In this document: in pieces, positions 53,718 to 63,767 of the stretch
Layout: every line of letters starts with the position of its first letter
How positions within the stretch are numbered: the stretch's first letter is position 1
Assembly (NCBI RefSeq): GCF_009363895.1
Contig: NZ_CP045434.1
Location: 2,973,291-3,037,290, forward strand
Length of the DNA: 64,000 nt
Source: Sphingomonas ginsengisoli An et al. 2013
GTDB lineage: Bacteria; Pseudomonadota; Alphaproteobacteria; Sphingomonadales; Sphingomonadaceae
Direction of reading: 5' to 3'
Program-made: the position numbers and the translations under genes
Notes under the pieces: generated by a model
The model's input: the letters and a program-made list of their open reading frames with translations, nothing else
Databases searched by the model: none
What the model was told of the DNA's origin: nothing

Positions 53718-55174
53718 GGGAACGGCGGCGCGGCTCGCCGATTGGACGCAAAGTGAATGTCGCGGCGCCCGCTCCCGAACCTGCCACCACTCCAGCGCAT
53801 GAGGACGGCCTCCCGGTCCCGCTGCGCTATTGGGCGGCGGCGGCGATCTGGCTCGCGCTGGCGATGGCGGTGCTCGACGGGTCGATCGCCAATGTCGCGC
53901 TGCCGACCATCGCCGGCGAGATCGGGGCGAGCCCGGCGACCTCGGTGTGGGTCGTCAACGCCTATCAGCTGACCATCACCATGCTGCTGCTGCCGCTCGC
54001 CGCGCTGGGCGACGCGATCGGCTACCGCCGCGTCTATCTGCCCGGGCTGGTGCTGTTCGTGCTCGGCTCGCTCGGCTGCGCAATGGCGCACGGGCTGACC
54101 GGGCTGATCTGCGCGCGCGTGTTCCAGGGCGTGGGCGCGGCGTGCATCATGAGCATGAACGCGGCGCTGGTGAGGTCGATCTACCCGACCAGCATGCTCG
54201 GTCGCGGGATCGGGTACAATGCGATGGTGCTGTCGGTGTCGGCCGCGGCCGGGCCGACGCTGGCGGCCTTCATCCTCGAGGTCGCGCGGTGGCCGTGGCT
54301 GTTCCTGATCAACCTGCCGATCGGCATTGCCGCCGTCACGCTGGGGCTCAAGGCACTGCCGCAGGCCGGCGGGCGCGGGCGGAAGGTCGAGTGGCTGTCG
54401 GCCGCCTTGAGCGCGCTGATGATGGGCGGGGTGGTGTTCGGGGCCGAGACGCTGGCGCGGACCGGTAGCCCAAGCGGGATCGCGCTGATCGCCGGCGGGA
54501 TCGTGGCCGGCGTGCTGCTGGTCCGGCGCGAGTGGGGACAGCCGGCACCGTTATTCCCGATCGACTTGCTGCGGAACCGCATCTTCGGAATGTCGATCGC
54601 CACCTCGACCGTCAGCTTTGCGGCGCAGATGCTGGCCTATGTGACGCTGCCTTTCCTGTTTCAGATGGTGCTGGGGCGCAGCGCGTTCGAAACGGGGCTG
54701 CTGATGACCCCTTGGCCGCTGGCGCTCGGCGTGGTCGCGCCGATTGCCGGCCGGCTCGCCGACAAGGTGCGGGCGGGGCTGCTGGGTGGGATCGGGTTGG
54801 CGGTGTTCGCGGTCGGGCTGTTCAGCCTGTCGCGGCTCGGCCCGCATCCCGAGACGTGGGACATCGCCTGGCGGATGGCGCTGTGCGGCGCGGGCTTCGG
54901 CCTGTTCCAGAGCCCGAACAACCGCACCATCGTCAGCTCGGCCCCGCGCGAGCGGTCGGGCGCGGCTGGCGGCATGCTGGCGACGGCGCGGCTGCTCGGC
55001 CAGACCACCGGCGCTGTAACGGTCGGCGCGGCCTTTCATCTCGCGGGGGTGCGCGCCGGGCCTGGATTGCTGCTGGCGGCGAGCATCGCCGCGCTGGTGG
55101 CGGCGGCGCTCAGCCTGCTGCGACTGCGCAACCCGCGGACGCCCCATCGCTTGCCCGAAGCGGCGCTGGATTAA
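53714..55174 (+). CDS. MFS transporter, DHA2 (EmrB/QacA) drug:H+ antiporter type
   Basis: A 486-residue protein with 14 predicted membrane helices. Seen: motif D1-like LDGSIANVALPTIAGEIGASPATSVWVVNAYQLT, motif A region GDAIGYRRVYLPG, motif C-like GLFQSPNNRTIVSSAPRERSGAAGGMLATAR and GQTTGAVTVG. N-terminal tail about 35 residues is Pro/Ala-rich. Likely exports toxic organic compounds with the proton gradient; no MFP/outer-membrane partner is nearby. Co-translated with the antiporter. Confidence 0.88.
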   Translation: MRERRRGSPIGRKVNVAAPAPEPATTPAHEDGLPVPLRYWAAAAIWLALAMAVLDGSIANVALPTIAGEIGASPATSVWVVNAYQLTITMLLLPLAALGDAIGYRRVYLPGLVLFVLGSLGCAMAHGLTGLICARVFQGVGAACIMSMNAALVRSIYPTSMLGRGIGYNAMVLSVSAAAGPTLAAFILEVARWPWLFLINLPIGIAAVTLGLKALPQAGGRGRKVEWLSAALSALMMGGVVFGAETLARTGSPSGIALIAGGIVAGVLLVRREWGQPAPLFPIDLLRNRIFGMSIATSTVSFAAQMLAYVTLPFLFQMVLGRSAFETGLLMTPWPLALGVVAPIAGRLADKVRAGLLGGIGLAVFAVGLFSLSRLGPHPETWDIAWRMALCGAGFGLFQSPNNRTIVSSAPRERSGAAGGMLATARLLGQTTGAVTVGAAFHLAGVRAGPGLLLAASIAALVAAALSLLRLRNPRTPHRLPEAALD

Positions 55175-55674
55175 CGCCGCTCGCCTAGTCGGCCGGCGGC
55201 GAGCGCGAGCAGGCGGCGGGTGATGGCAGCGGTGTCGGCGGGAAGGTCGGCCGGGTCGAACTCGGCCACCGCCTTGATCTCGAGCGACCAGCGCGGGCGG
55301 TAACGGACGCCGCGAACGATGAACAAGGTCGCTTCGCCGTGGCGGAAATCAGGGCGGTGTTCGAACTCGCAGATGGGCTCGATGGTCGTGTGCGAAATGA
55401 GGCCGATTTCCTCGCCGAGCTCGCGCAACATCGCCGTGGCGGGGTCTTCGTTCGGCTTGAGCCCGCCGCCGGGCAGGCGCCAGCCTTTGGCGTAGCTCAG
55501 CGTCACCAGCACCAGCCGCCCGTCGGGGGTGAGCGGAATGCCGTGGACTCCCTTGGTGTGGGGCCGCGCGACGAACCAAAAGCTTCGCCGGAGTATCTGG
55601 AAGGCGTTGACGCCGAAGTGGAGGAGGCGAGTGAGCAAGGCGCCGGCTGTGCGCCCCACCAAGGGCCTGTGCAA
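55171..55674 (-). CDS. NUDIX hydrolase
   Basis: A 167-residue protein with the NUDIX box GGGLKPNEDPATAMLRELGEEIGL (G-x5-E-x7-RE-L-x-EE-x-G). The N-terminal part (LLTRLLHFGVNAFQILRRSFWFVARPHTKGVHGIPL) precedes it. Hydrolyses a nucleoside diphosphate linked to another group; the substrate is unknown. Convergent with the exporter gene, overlapping its stop by 4 bases. Confidence 0.88.
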   Translation of the reverse strand: MHRPLVGRTAGALLTRLLHFGVNAFQILRRSFWFVARPHTKGVHGIPLTPDGRLVLVTLSYAKGWRLPGGGLKPNEDPATAMLRELGEEIGLISHTTIEPICEFEHRPDFRHGEATLFIVRGVRYRPRWSLEIKAVAEFDPADLPADTAAITRRLLALAAGRLGERR

Positions 55675-55742
55675 GCGGCGCTTCGCCCTTGGCCTACAGC
55701 AGCTTGCGCGCTGTTCAGTTGCCCCGTCGGCGCGGCGCGGGC

Positions 55743-56363
55743 ATGACCATGTTCATGCACCACCACCATGTCGGGCACCTGATCGAACAATATGGCGTGC
55801 TCGGCGTGTTCCTCGCGGCCTTCGTCGAGGGCGAGCTGGGCGTGGTGGTCGGCGGCGCGATGGCGCATCTGGGCAAGTTGAACTCGCTCTACGTGGTCCT
55901 CGCGGCGTGGAGCGCGGCGGCGATGTCGGGGCAGTTGTTCTTCTTCCTCGGCCGCTCGCAGCGTGAGGCCAAGTGGGTCCACAAGGTCACCGACAAGAAG
56001 GCGTTCGCGCTGGCGATCAAGTGGATCGACCTCCACCCGACGTTGTTCTGTCTCGGCTATCGCTTCATCTACGGGATGCGGGTGGTCGGGCCGGTGGCGA
56101 TCAGCCTCAGCCACATGCCGGCGCGGACCTTCCTGCTGTTCAACCTCGGCACGGCCTTCGTCTGGGCCTGTGCCGGCACCGGGCTCGGCTGGTATTTCGG
56201 GCCGGGGCTGGCGCACCTCGTCCACCACTGGTTCACCTGGAAGCGCTTCGCCGTCGCCAGCCTGGTCGCCGCGGCGCTGTTCATCGCCTTCGTCGCGTGG
56301 CGGGCGCGGCGCTCGGCGCAGCGCAAGGCCGACGAACTCGGCGTCGCCGAGATGCTCGACTGA
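55743..56363 (+). CDS. DedA family membrane protein (second copy)
   Basis: A 206-residue membrane protein. Seen: MFMHHHHVGHLIEQYGVLGVFLAAFVEGELGVVVGGAMAHLG, then QLFFFLGRSQREAKWVHKV, LHPTLFCLGYRFIYGMRVVGPVAISLSHMPARTFLLFNLGTAFVWAC. The EGELGVVVGGAMA and R-x-IPG-like/GYRFIYGMR pattern fit the DedA superfamily. An N-terminal four-histidine stretch is unusual. Start at 55743 chosen because earlier reading is Arg-rich. Divergent from the NUDIX gene. Confidence 0.82.
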   Translation: MTMFMHHHHVGHLIEQYGVLGVFLAAFVEGELGVVVGGAMAHLGKLNSLYVVLAAWSAAAMSGQLFFFLGRSQREAKWVHKVTDKKAFALAIKWIDLHPTLFCLGYRFIYGMRVVGPVAISLSHMPARTFLLFNLGTAFVWACAGTGLGWYFGPGLAHLVHHWFTWKRFAVASLVAAALFIAFVAWRARRSAQRKADELGVAEMLD

Positions 56364-56367
56364 GCGT

Positions 56368-56829
56368 CTAGCGCGGGTTGACGATGCTGATCCGCGAGAC
56401 CTGGCGGACCGAGCGCGCCGGGCGGGTGTCGCCGGGGACGAGCAGGCGAAGCGGGCCGGCGGTGGCGTCGAGCGGCTGGCCGTCGCAACTGCTGGCGAGC
56501 ACCGCCTCGACCTTGCCGAGCGAGCCGTCGAGCTCCCCGAGGCTGAACAGCACGCGATAGCCGTCACGCGCCCGGACCATGACCCCGCTGGCGAGCGCCG
56601 CGCCGCGCAACGCCTCGCCCTGAGGCTGGCCGACGCGGGCGAGGAGCGCGGTCAGCGGAATGCCGGTGCAGCGCAGCGCCTTGCCATGGTCGGTGCGGCT
56701 GACGGTGACCTGCGGCAGCTTCGCCAGCGCCGCCGCGTCCAGGGTGAGCGGGGTGCGGCCCGGCGCGTCGATCGTCAGCGACGAGGGCGTCGCGGCCGCG
56801 GCGGCGGCGAGGAGCAGGGCGATCATCAT
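56368..56829 (-). CDS. Periplasmic molybdopterin-binding-domain-like protein
   Basis: A 153-residue exported protein (signal peptide MMIALLLAAAAAATPS). The pattern LTLDAAALAKLPQVTV, then CTGIPLTALLARVGQPQGEAL, GYRVLFSLGELDGSLG, DGQPLDATAGPLRLLVPGDTRPARSVRQVSRI resembles the small stand-alone oxidoreductase molybdopterin-binding domain. I see no clear molybdenum-ligating cysteine in the usual context, so cofactor binding is uncertain. Overlaps the next gene by 4 bases, so it is third in the operon beginning at 59014. Confidence 0.68.
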   Translation of the reverse strand: MMIALLLAAAAAATPSSLTIDAPGRTPLTLDAAALAKLPQVTVSRTDHGKALRCTGIPLTALLARVGQPQGEALRGAALASGVMVRARDGYRVLFSLGELDGSLGKVEAVLASSCDGQPLDATAGPLRLLVPGDTRPARSVRQVSRISIVNPR

Positions 56830-57167
56830 CGCACCGGCGCCGGACAGGTGACGCTGTTCTTGGCGAGGGTGCAGGCGAGGTAGCGACCGGATTTGGGATC
56901 GAGACGACTGATGCCGACCGGCTTGCGGGCGACGCGGAAATGTTCACGCACGACCTCGACGTCGTCCTCTCCGCCGCATTTATAGTCGTGGACCTCACGG
57001 ACGACGAGGTCGATGCGGGTGGGCGTCGACTTCTCGGGATCGAAGGCGAGGCAGACGATGGGAGTGGTCGGATCGATCGACTTCATCGCCTGCTGGGCAA
57101 GCGCGACGGCGCGGGCGGGGGTAGCCGCCGGGGTGGCGCCGGCCAGGGCGAGGAGCATGGCGATCAT
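56826..57167 (-). CDS. Secreted hypothetical protein
   Basis: A 113-residue protein with a signal peptide (MIAMLLALAGATPAATPA) and a mature part with four cysteines (CLAF, YKCGG, LACT, VTCPAPVR), suggesting disulfides in the periplasm. Lies between and overlaps by 4 bases the DUF885 peptidase and the molybdopterin-like gene, so all three are co-translated. Function unknown. Confidence 0.65.
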   Translation of the reverse strand: MIAMLLALAGATPAATPARAVALAQQAMKSIDPTTPIVCLAFDPEKSTPTRIDLVVREVHDYKCGGEDDVEVVREHFRVARKPVGISRLDPKSGRYLACTLAKNSVTCPAPVR

Positions 57168-59014
57168 GCGCCACGGGTCCGGCGGATGTAGTCGTCGACG
57201 TTGAGCGCCAGCACGTCCATCGGGACGTTGCCGCCGAGGACCACGGCGTCGTCGAAGTCGCGCAGGTCGTACTTGGGCCCAAGCGCCGCCTTGGCTTTGT
57301 CGCGCTGGCGGTCGATTTCCTGGTGGCCGACCTCATAGCCGCAGGCCTGGCCGGGCCAGCTGCAGTAACGGTCGACTTCCGAGGCGACTTCGAGCGGGTT
57401 GGAGCCGTTGCGCTCGACGAAGAATTGCACGCCTTGTTCGCGGGTCCAGCGCTTGGCGTGGATGCCGCTGTCGACCACCAGCCGGCAGGCGCGGAAGGCG
57501 ATCGACTGGAGGTAGCCGAGACGCCCGACCGGGAAATGGTCGTAGACCCCGAGTTCGTCGGCGAGCTGCTCGGCGTAGAGCGCCCAGCCTTCGGAATAGG
57601 CGTTGAAGGCGAGCAAGGTGCGGATCATCGGCAGGTGGAAGGTATATTCGCCCTGCCAGACGTGACCGGGGATCGACTCGTGGTGGGCGAGGTCGGGGAG
57701 GCTGTACTTGCTGTGCAGCTCGGTGGTGCGGAGGTTGATCCAGAACTTGCCGGGGATCTTGCCGTCGGGCGAGCCGGGGCCGCCATAAGCGGCGGGGGCG
57801 CCGGGCTCCTCCTCGGGGGGCAGGCGCTTCACCTCGAGGTTGCCCTTGACCAAGGTGCGGAAGGCGCGGGGAAGTTGGGCGCGGATGATCCGTAGCCGCT
57901 CCTGGATGAAGGCCATGATCTCGGCGCGGCCCGGGTCGCCTTCGGCAAACTTGTAGGCGGGGTCCTTGGCGAGCGCCTGCATCCGCTGGCCGACGGTTCC
58001 CTGCGTGTAGCCGAGCGAACGGAGGATCGGGTCCATCCGGCCGTGGAGTGTGTCGAGCGTGTGGAGGCCGAGCTGGTGGATCTCCTCGGGGCTGAGGCCG
58101 GTGGTGGTGCTCGCGCGCAGTGCGTAGTTGTAATAGGCCTGGCCGTGAGGCCGCGACCAGATACCCGCGACGTCGGTGGCCGAGCGGCGCTGACGCTGCA
58201 GTTCCTCGATCTGGCGGGTCAGCGCCGGGGCGGCCTTGCCGACCGCAATGGCGCGGGCGCGGCGTTCCCAGTCGCCGGGGATGCCATGCTCGCGGGTGCG
58301 GGTGACGAGGCTGCTGACGAGGCCGCCGCCTTTGGCCGCGTCGTCGCGGCTGCGGGTAAGCTGGGCGAGCGTCTTGTCGATCAGGAAGCCGGGCGGAATC
58401 AGTCCGACCGAGGCAGCGTGCTTCATCCGGCCGAGTTCGCCATCGAGCTGCGCCGGATATTCGGCGAGGCGGGCGAGATAGGCTTCGGCGTCGGGCGCGG
58501 TCTCGACCAAATGGTCGGTGTCGAGGAATTTGGGGGTGTCGAGATAGGCGCCGACGTTCTGGATCACGACGTAAGGCGTGTTGCGATAACCGCCGACCGC
58601 GACGTCGCCATAGGGCAGGGCGTAGCCCTTGAGGCCGGTGCGGTAGGCGCTTTTGATCACCTCGAGCGTGGTGCGGGTCGAGTGGGTGAGCTTGGAAAGG
58701 TCGTAACCGTCGAGCTGGGCGAGGTCGCTGCGGATGGTGGCGGCGAAGCGGTCCTGGCCGGCCTGGCTGCGGTCCGACAGGCGGCGGCGCAAGGGGGCGT
58801 AGGCGCCCTTGTCGATATTGTTGCTAGTGGCGCTTTCGGGGGTCAGCGCGAGCAAATGGTCGGTGACCGTCTGGATGAGGCGCTTGGCCCCGGCCTCGTC
58901 GAGCGGGCGCAAGGTCGCGGCAGCAGCGCTTGTCGGCGCGGTGACGGCAGGCGCGGCCGCGGTGGCGGCGAGCGCGCCGAGGGTCTGGCGGCGGGTGAGG
59001 CTGGTGGGGGTCAA
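57164..59014 (-). CDS. DUF885 family peptidase-like protein (Tat exported)
   Basis: A 616-residue protein. Twin-arginine signal SLTRRQTLGALAATAAAPAV, then a helical metallopeptidase-like body with HHESIPGH (zinc motif HE-x3-H-like) near residue 430 and YSEGWALYAE further on. DUF885 proteins resemble M32-type zinc carboxypeptidases; the glutamate after the HES motif suggests catalysis. Probably periplasmic. The first gene of a three-gene unit with a secreted four-Cys protein and a molybdopterin-like protein; why they go together is not clear. Confidence 0.85.
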   Translation of the reverse strand: MTPTSLTRRQTLGALAATAAAPAVTAPTSAAAATLRPLDEAGAKRLIQTVTDHLLALTPESATSNNIDKGAYAPLRRRLSDRSQAGQDRFAATIRSDLAQLDGYDLSKLTHSTRTTLEVIKSAYRTGLKGYALPYGDVAVGGYRNTPYVVIQNVGAYLDTPKFLDTDHLVETAPDAEAYLARLAEYPAQLDGELGRMKHAASVGLIPPGFLIDKTLAQLTRSRDDAAKGGGLVSSLVTRTREHGIPGDWERRARAIAVGKAAPALTRQIEELQRQRRSATDVAGIWSRPHGQAYYNYALRASTTTGLSPEEIHQLGLHTLDTLHGRMDPILRSLGYTQGTVGQRMQALAKDPAYKFAEGDPGRAEIMAFIQERLRIIRAQLPRAFRTLVKGNLEVKRLPPEEEPGAPAAYGGPGSPDGKIPGKFWINLRTTELHSKYSLPDLAHHESIPGHVWQGEYTFHLPMIRTLLAFNAYSEGWALYAEQLADELGVYDHFPVGRLGYLQSIAFRACRLVVDSGIHAKRWTREQGVQFFVERNGSNPLEVASEVDRYCSWPGQACGYEVGHQEIDRQRDKAKAALGPKYDLRDFDDAVVLGGNVPMDVLALNVDDYIRRTRGA

Positions 59015-59034
59015 ACGATACTCCGAGGCTTCGG

Positions 59035-59490
59035 TCAGGCGGGCGGCAGGCTGCGCTCGATTTCGACGCGCAGGCAGTTGCCGTCAACGCCCGTGATGCG
59101 GACCTGCTCCCCCGCCTGGGCGGGACCGCCGCGCGCGCTCCACTCGCTGTCGCCGACGCGGACGCGGCCGTGGCTGTGGTCGATTGCCGTCGCCGCGGTG
59201 ACGACGCGGCCGATCAGTCGGGCGCCGCGGTCGTTGAGCAAGGGGTCTGGACTGTCGACCGCGCGGTTGGCGTAGACCTTGCGGCCGACCATCACGGCGA
59301 CCGCGGTGTATAGCGCGAACAGGATCAGCGCCGGCGCGAGGCCAAGCCCGAACAGCAGCACGAACAGGCCAGTCGCCATCGCCGCAGCGCCGACGAACAG
59401 CAGGAAAACGCCGGGCGCGATCAGCTCGGCGATGAGCAAAAGGAGTCCGCCGATCAGCCACCACCAGCCGGGCGCAATGCCGTCGAGCAT
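59035..59490 (-). CDS. NfeD family membrane protein
   Basis: A 151-residue protein with four transmembrane segments in the N-terminal half (WWWLIGGLLLLIAELIAPGVFLLFVGAAAMATGLFVLLFG...LILFALYTAVAVMVG) and a C-terminal OB-like soluble domain (GRVRVGDSEWSARGG, GEQVRITGVDGNCLRVE). NfeD proteins act with stomatin-like SPFH proteins, here the next gene upstream (59497). Confidence 0.9.
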   Translation of the reverse strand: MLDGIAPGWWWLIGGLLLLIAELIAPGVFLLFVGAAAMATGLFVLLFGLGLAPALILFALYTAVAVMVGRKVYANRAVDSPDPLLNDRGARLIGRVVTAATAIDHSHGRVRVGDSEWSARGGPAQAGEQVRITGVDGNCLRVEIERSLPPA

Positions 59491-59496
59491 CGCGGC

Positions 59497-60492
59497 CTAG
59501 CCCGGCAGCCGCGGCGTCGGCGGGACCGACGGCGCGCCGCGCTCGACGCGCGCCGGCGGCTTCGGCGCGGACGACGGCTTGTCGTCGCCGCCGAACACTT
59601 CCTTGGCGAGTTCGCCGATGCCGCCGAGCGTCCCGATCAGCTGGGTCGCCTCGATCGGGAAGAGGATGGTCTTGGCGTTGGGCGAGGTGGCGAAGCCGCT
59701 GATCGCCTCGACATACTTCTGGGCGATGAAATAGTTGATCGCCTGGCTGCTGCCGCCCTCGATCGCGTCGCTGACCGCCTTGGTCGCCGCGGCCTCGGCC
59801 TGGGCGGCGCGTTCGCGCGCCTCGGCCTCGCGGAAGGCGGCTTCCTTGAGACCCTCGGCCTGAAGGATCTTGGCCTGCTTCTCACCCTCGGCGCGGAGGA
59901 TTTCGGAGGCGCGCAGGCCCTCGCTTTCGAGGATGTTGGCGCGCTTCTCGCGCTCGGCCTTCATCTGGCGGGTCATCGCGTTGACGATGTCCGACGGCGG
60001 CCGGATGTCCTTGAGCTCGACGCGGGTGATCTTTACGCCCCACGCCTCGGTCGCGTGATCGACCACCTGGAGCAGGCGAACGTTGATTTCGTCGCGCTTG
60101 GAGAGGGTCTCGTCGAGGTCCATCGAGCCCATCACCGTGCGCAGATTGGTGGTCGATAGCTGCATGATCGCGGTGTAGAGGTCGGAAACCTCGTAGGCGG
60201 CCTTGGCGGCGTCGAGGACCTGGAAGAAGACCACCCCGTCGACCGCCACCATGGCATTGTCCTTGGTGATGATCTCCTGCCCCGGGATGTCGAGCACCTG
60301 CTCCATCATGTTGATACGGCGGCCGACTCGGTAGAAGAAGGCGGGGAGGAAGTTGAAGCCGGGCTCGGCGACGCGGACGAAGCGGCCGAAATGTTCGATC
60401 GTGAAGCGGAAACCCTGGTGCACGATCTTGATGCTCATCATGGCATAGAGCACGACCAGCGCGGCGACCAACAAGGTGACTATCGTGAGCAT
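59497..60492 (-). CDS. SPFH/band-7 membrane protease-associated protein (stomatin/QmcA-like)
   Basis: A 331-residue protein with an N-terminal membrane segment (MLTIVTLLVAALVVLYAMMSI), the band-7 domain (FRFTIEHFGRFVRVAEPG, EQVLDIPGQEIITKDNAMVAVDGVVFFQV), GVKITRVELKDIRPPSDIVNAMTRQM, and a coiled-coil with repeating AEGEKQAKILQAEG. Scaffolds membrane microdomains and works with NfeD. ATG at 60492 follows GGGGGAATCG. Divergent start region to the 2OG-like gene. Confidence 0.92.
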   Translation of the reverse strand: MLTIVTLLVAALVVLYAMMSIKIVHQGFRFTIEHFGRFVRVAEPGFNFLPAFFYRVGRRINMMEQVLDIPGQEIITKDNAMVAVDGVVFFQVLDAAKAAYEVSDLYTAIMQLSTTNLRTVMGSMDLDETLSKRDEINVRLLQVVDHATEAWGVKITRVELKDIRPPSDIVNAMTRQMKAEREKRANILESEGLRASEILRAEGEKQAKILQAEGLKEAAFREAEARERAAQAEAAATKAVSDAIEGGSSQAINYFIAQKYVEAISGFATSPNAKTILFPIEATQLIGTLGGIGELAKEVFGGDDKPSSAPKPPARVERGAPSVPPTPRLPG

Positions 60493-60520
60493 CGATTCCC
60501 CCAATTCTTCGGCCGGCGTT

Positions 60521-61225
60521 ATGGAACCGGAAGCGGCCGCTGGCCAAGGGTCATTCGGCGAAGCGACAGGCGACCTGGCCCGCGCCGGGACGGCCTATCG
60601 CCGCGACGGCTATGCGCTGCTGGGTGGGCTTTATCCCAGGCAAGTAACGACCGCGATCTACAACCGGCTGGCGGCCGACCTCGATCTGGCGAGGACGGCG
60701 CAACGCTACACGGTCCAAGGTGCGTTGCTGCGCAAGCCGGCGATCGAAGTGTATAGCCATATCTACGCGCCGCTGGCGACGCTGCTGTGGGGGCTGACGC
60801 CGGTGGCGGCGACGCTGGCGGGCAAGCGGCTGCTGCCGACCTATGCTTATTTCCGCGCCTACCAGCAGGGCGACGTGTGCCGCGTGCATGGCGACCGGCT
60901 GGCGTGCGAGCACAGCATGTCGCTGACCCTGCTGCTCGGCGACGAGAAGCCGTGGGCGCTGACGGTCGAGCGCGAGCGGCGCAAGGGGCCGATCCGCGAT
61001 GTTACCGAAGATTACGGAAGCGGCGACTTTGCCGAGCTGCCGCTGGGGAGCGGGGACGCGGTGATGTATCAGGGCGTCCACCATCGCCACGGACGGCTGC
61101 AGCCCAATCCAAACAGCTGGTCGGCCCACCTCTTCCTCCATTGGGTCGACGCGGACGGGCCGCATGCGGACGAGGCGTTCGACCGGCCGGCGCTCGCCGC
61201 CAACGGCATCGCGGGGCAGGGATGA
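60521..61225 (+). CDS. 2-oxoglutarate/Fe(II) oxygenase-like protein
   Basis: A 234-residue protein. A beta-sandwich-like stretch contains HGD in CRVHGDRLACEHSMSLTLL, followed by GDAVMYQGVHHRHGR and SAHLFLHWVDADG. The H-x-D plus a distal H near an R fits the iron-binding 2OG oxygenase pattern; this is an inference, and no assigned family name is certain. Starts at 60476 and 60521 are possible; I chose the latter because 60476 overlaps the stomatin start. Overlaps the lyase gene by 4 bases (ATGA). Confidence 0.55.
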   Translation: MEPEAAAGQGSFGEATGDLARAGTAYRRDGYALLGGLYPRQVTTAIYNRLAADLDLARTAQRYTVQGALLRKPAIEVYSHIYAPLATLLWGLTPVAATLAGKRLLPTYAYFRAYQQGDVCRVHGDRLACEHSMSLTLLLGDEKPWALTVERERRKGPIRDVTEDYGSGDFAELPLGSGDAVMYQGVHHRHGRLQPNPNSWSAHLFLHWVDADGPHADEAFDRPALAANGIAGQG

Positions 61226-62016
61226 GCTTGGAACTGTTCGGGCGCCGCTCGGCGCTGTTCCTGCCGGCGAGCAATCCGCGGGCAATCGCCAAGGCGCGGG
61301 GCGCCGGGGCGGATCTCGTCATCCTCGATCTCGAGGACGCAGTCCGGCCCGACGACAAGGACAGCGCCAGAACCGCGGCGGTAGCGGCGGTCGCGGAAAA
61401 GTGGCCGTGCCCGGTCGCGATCCGGGTCAACGGCTTTGCCAGCGATTGGCACGGCGCGGACGTCGAGGCGGTGGCGGGGGCGGCGTGCGACCTGGTCGTG
61501 GTGCCGCGGGTCGAGGGCGCGGCGGTGGTGCAGGAGGTGATGACGCTCACCGGCAAGCCGGTCGCGGCGATGGTCGAGACCGCGCTCGGCGTGCAGCGCG
61601 CGGTCGAGATTGCCGGCAGCGCGGCCGCGCTGATCGCCGGGACCAACGACCTCGCCAACGACCTACGGCTTCCCGAGGGCGAGCGGCGCGAGGCGTTGCA
61701 GACGGCACTGCAGTGGATCGTGCTGGCGGCGCGGGCGGCGGGAAAGCCCTGTTTTGACGGCGTGTTCAACAAGCTCGACGATGCCGACGGCTTGGCGGCA
61801 GAGGCGGCGCAGGGGCGGCGCTGGGGGTTTGACGGCAAGACGCTCATCCATCCCGCGCAGATCGCCGCCTGCCATGCCGCCTTCGCGCCGAGCGAGGCTG
61901 AGTTCGCGCGGGCCGAGCGGCTGGTTGCGGCGGCGAAGGGCGGGGCGCAACGGTTCGAGGGGGAGATGATCGAGCGGATGCACGTCGAGGCGGCGGAGCG
62001 GTTGTTGGGGCGGTAG
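61222..62016 (+). CDS. HpcH/HpaI aldolase / citrate lyase beta-like (CitE-like) protein
   Basis: A 264-residue TIM-barrel lyase. Seen: RSALFLPASNPRAIAKARGAGADLVILDLEDAVRPDDK, PVAIRVNGFASDWHGAD, VVVPRVEGAAVV, AMVETALGVQRAVEIA and GKTLIHPAQIAACHAAFAPS. These are the CitE/citramalyl- or malyl-CoA lyase marks. The substrate could be citramalyl-, malyl- or beta-methylmalyl-CoA. Coupled to the upstream oxygenase-like gene. It is a lone CitE-like protein without a CitF partner. Confidence 0.88.
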   Translation: MSLELFGRRSALFLPASNPRAIAKARGAGADLVILDLEDAVRPDDKDSARTAAVAAVAEKWPCPVAIRVNGFASDWHGADVEAVAGAACDLVVVPRVEGAAVVQEVMTLTGKPVAAMVETALGVQRAVEIAGSAAALIAGTNDLANDLRLPEGERREALQTALQWIVLAARAAGKPCFDGVFNKLDDADGLAAEAAQGRRWGFDGKTLIHPAQIAACHAAFAPSEAEFARAERLVAAAKGGAQRFEGEMIERMHVEAAERLLGR

Positions 62017-62019
62017 GGC

Positions 62020-63629
<1,610 letters not shown>

Positions 63630-63652
63630 AGCGTTCTCGATGCAAACCTGCT

Positions 63653-63742
63653 CGCTCGTCCTGAGCGCAGCCCGCAGGGCGCAGTCGAGGGGCGTTTCGC
63701 GAGGCGCCCCTCGACTTCGCTGCGCTCCGCTCGGGACGAGCG
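63653..63742. repeat. Dispersed inverted repeat, type C
   Basis: CGCTCGTCCTGAGCGCAGCC...GTCGAGGGGC and GCCCCTCGACTTCGC...GGGACGAGCG are inverted arms between guaB and the last gene. A partial copy lies upstream of uvrA at 38473-38501. Confidence 0.75.
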
Positions 63743-63767
63743 GGACCGTCATTCGGGCGAAAACGTT

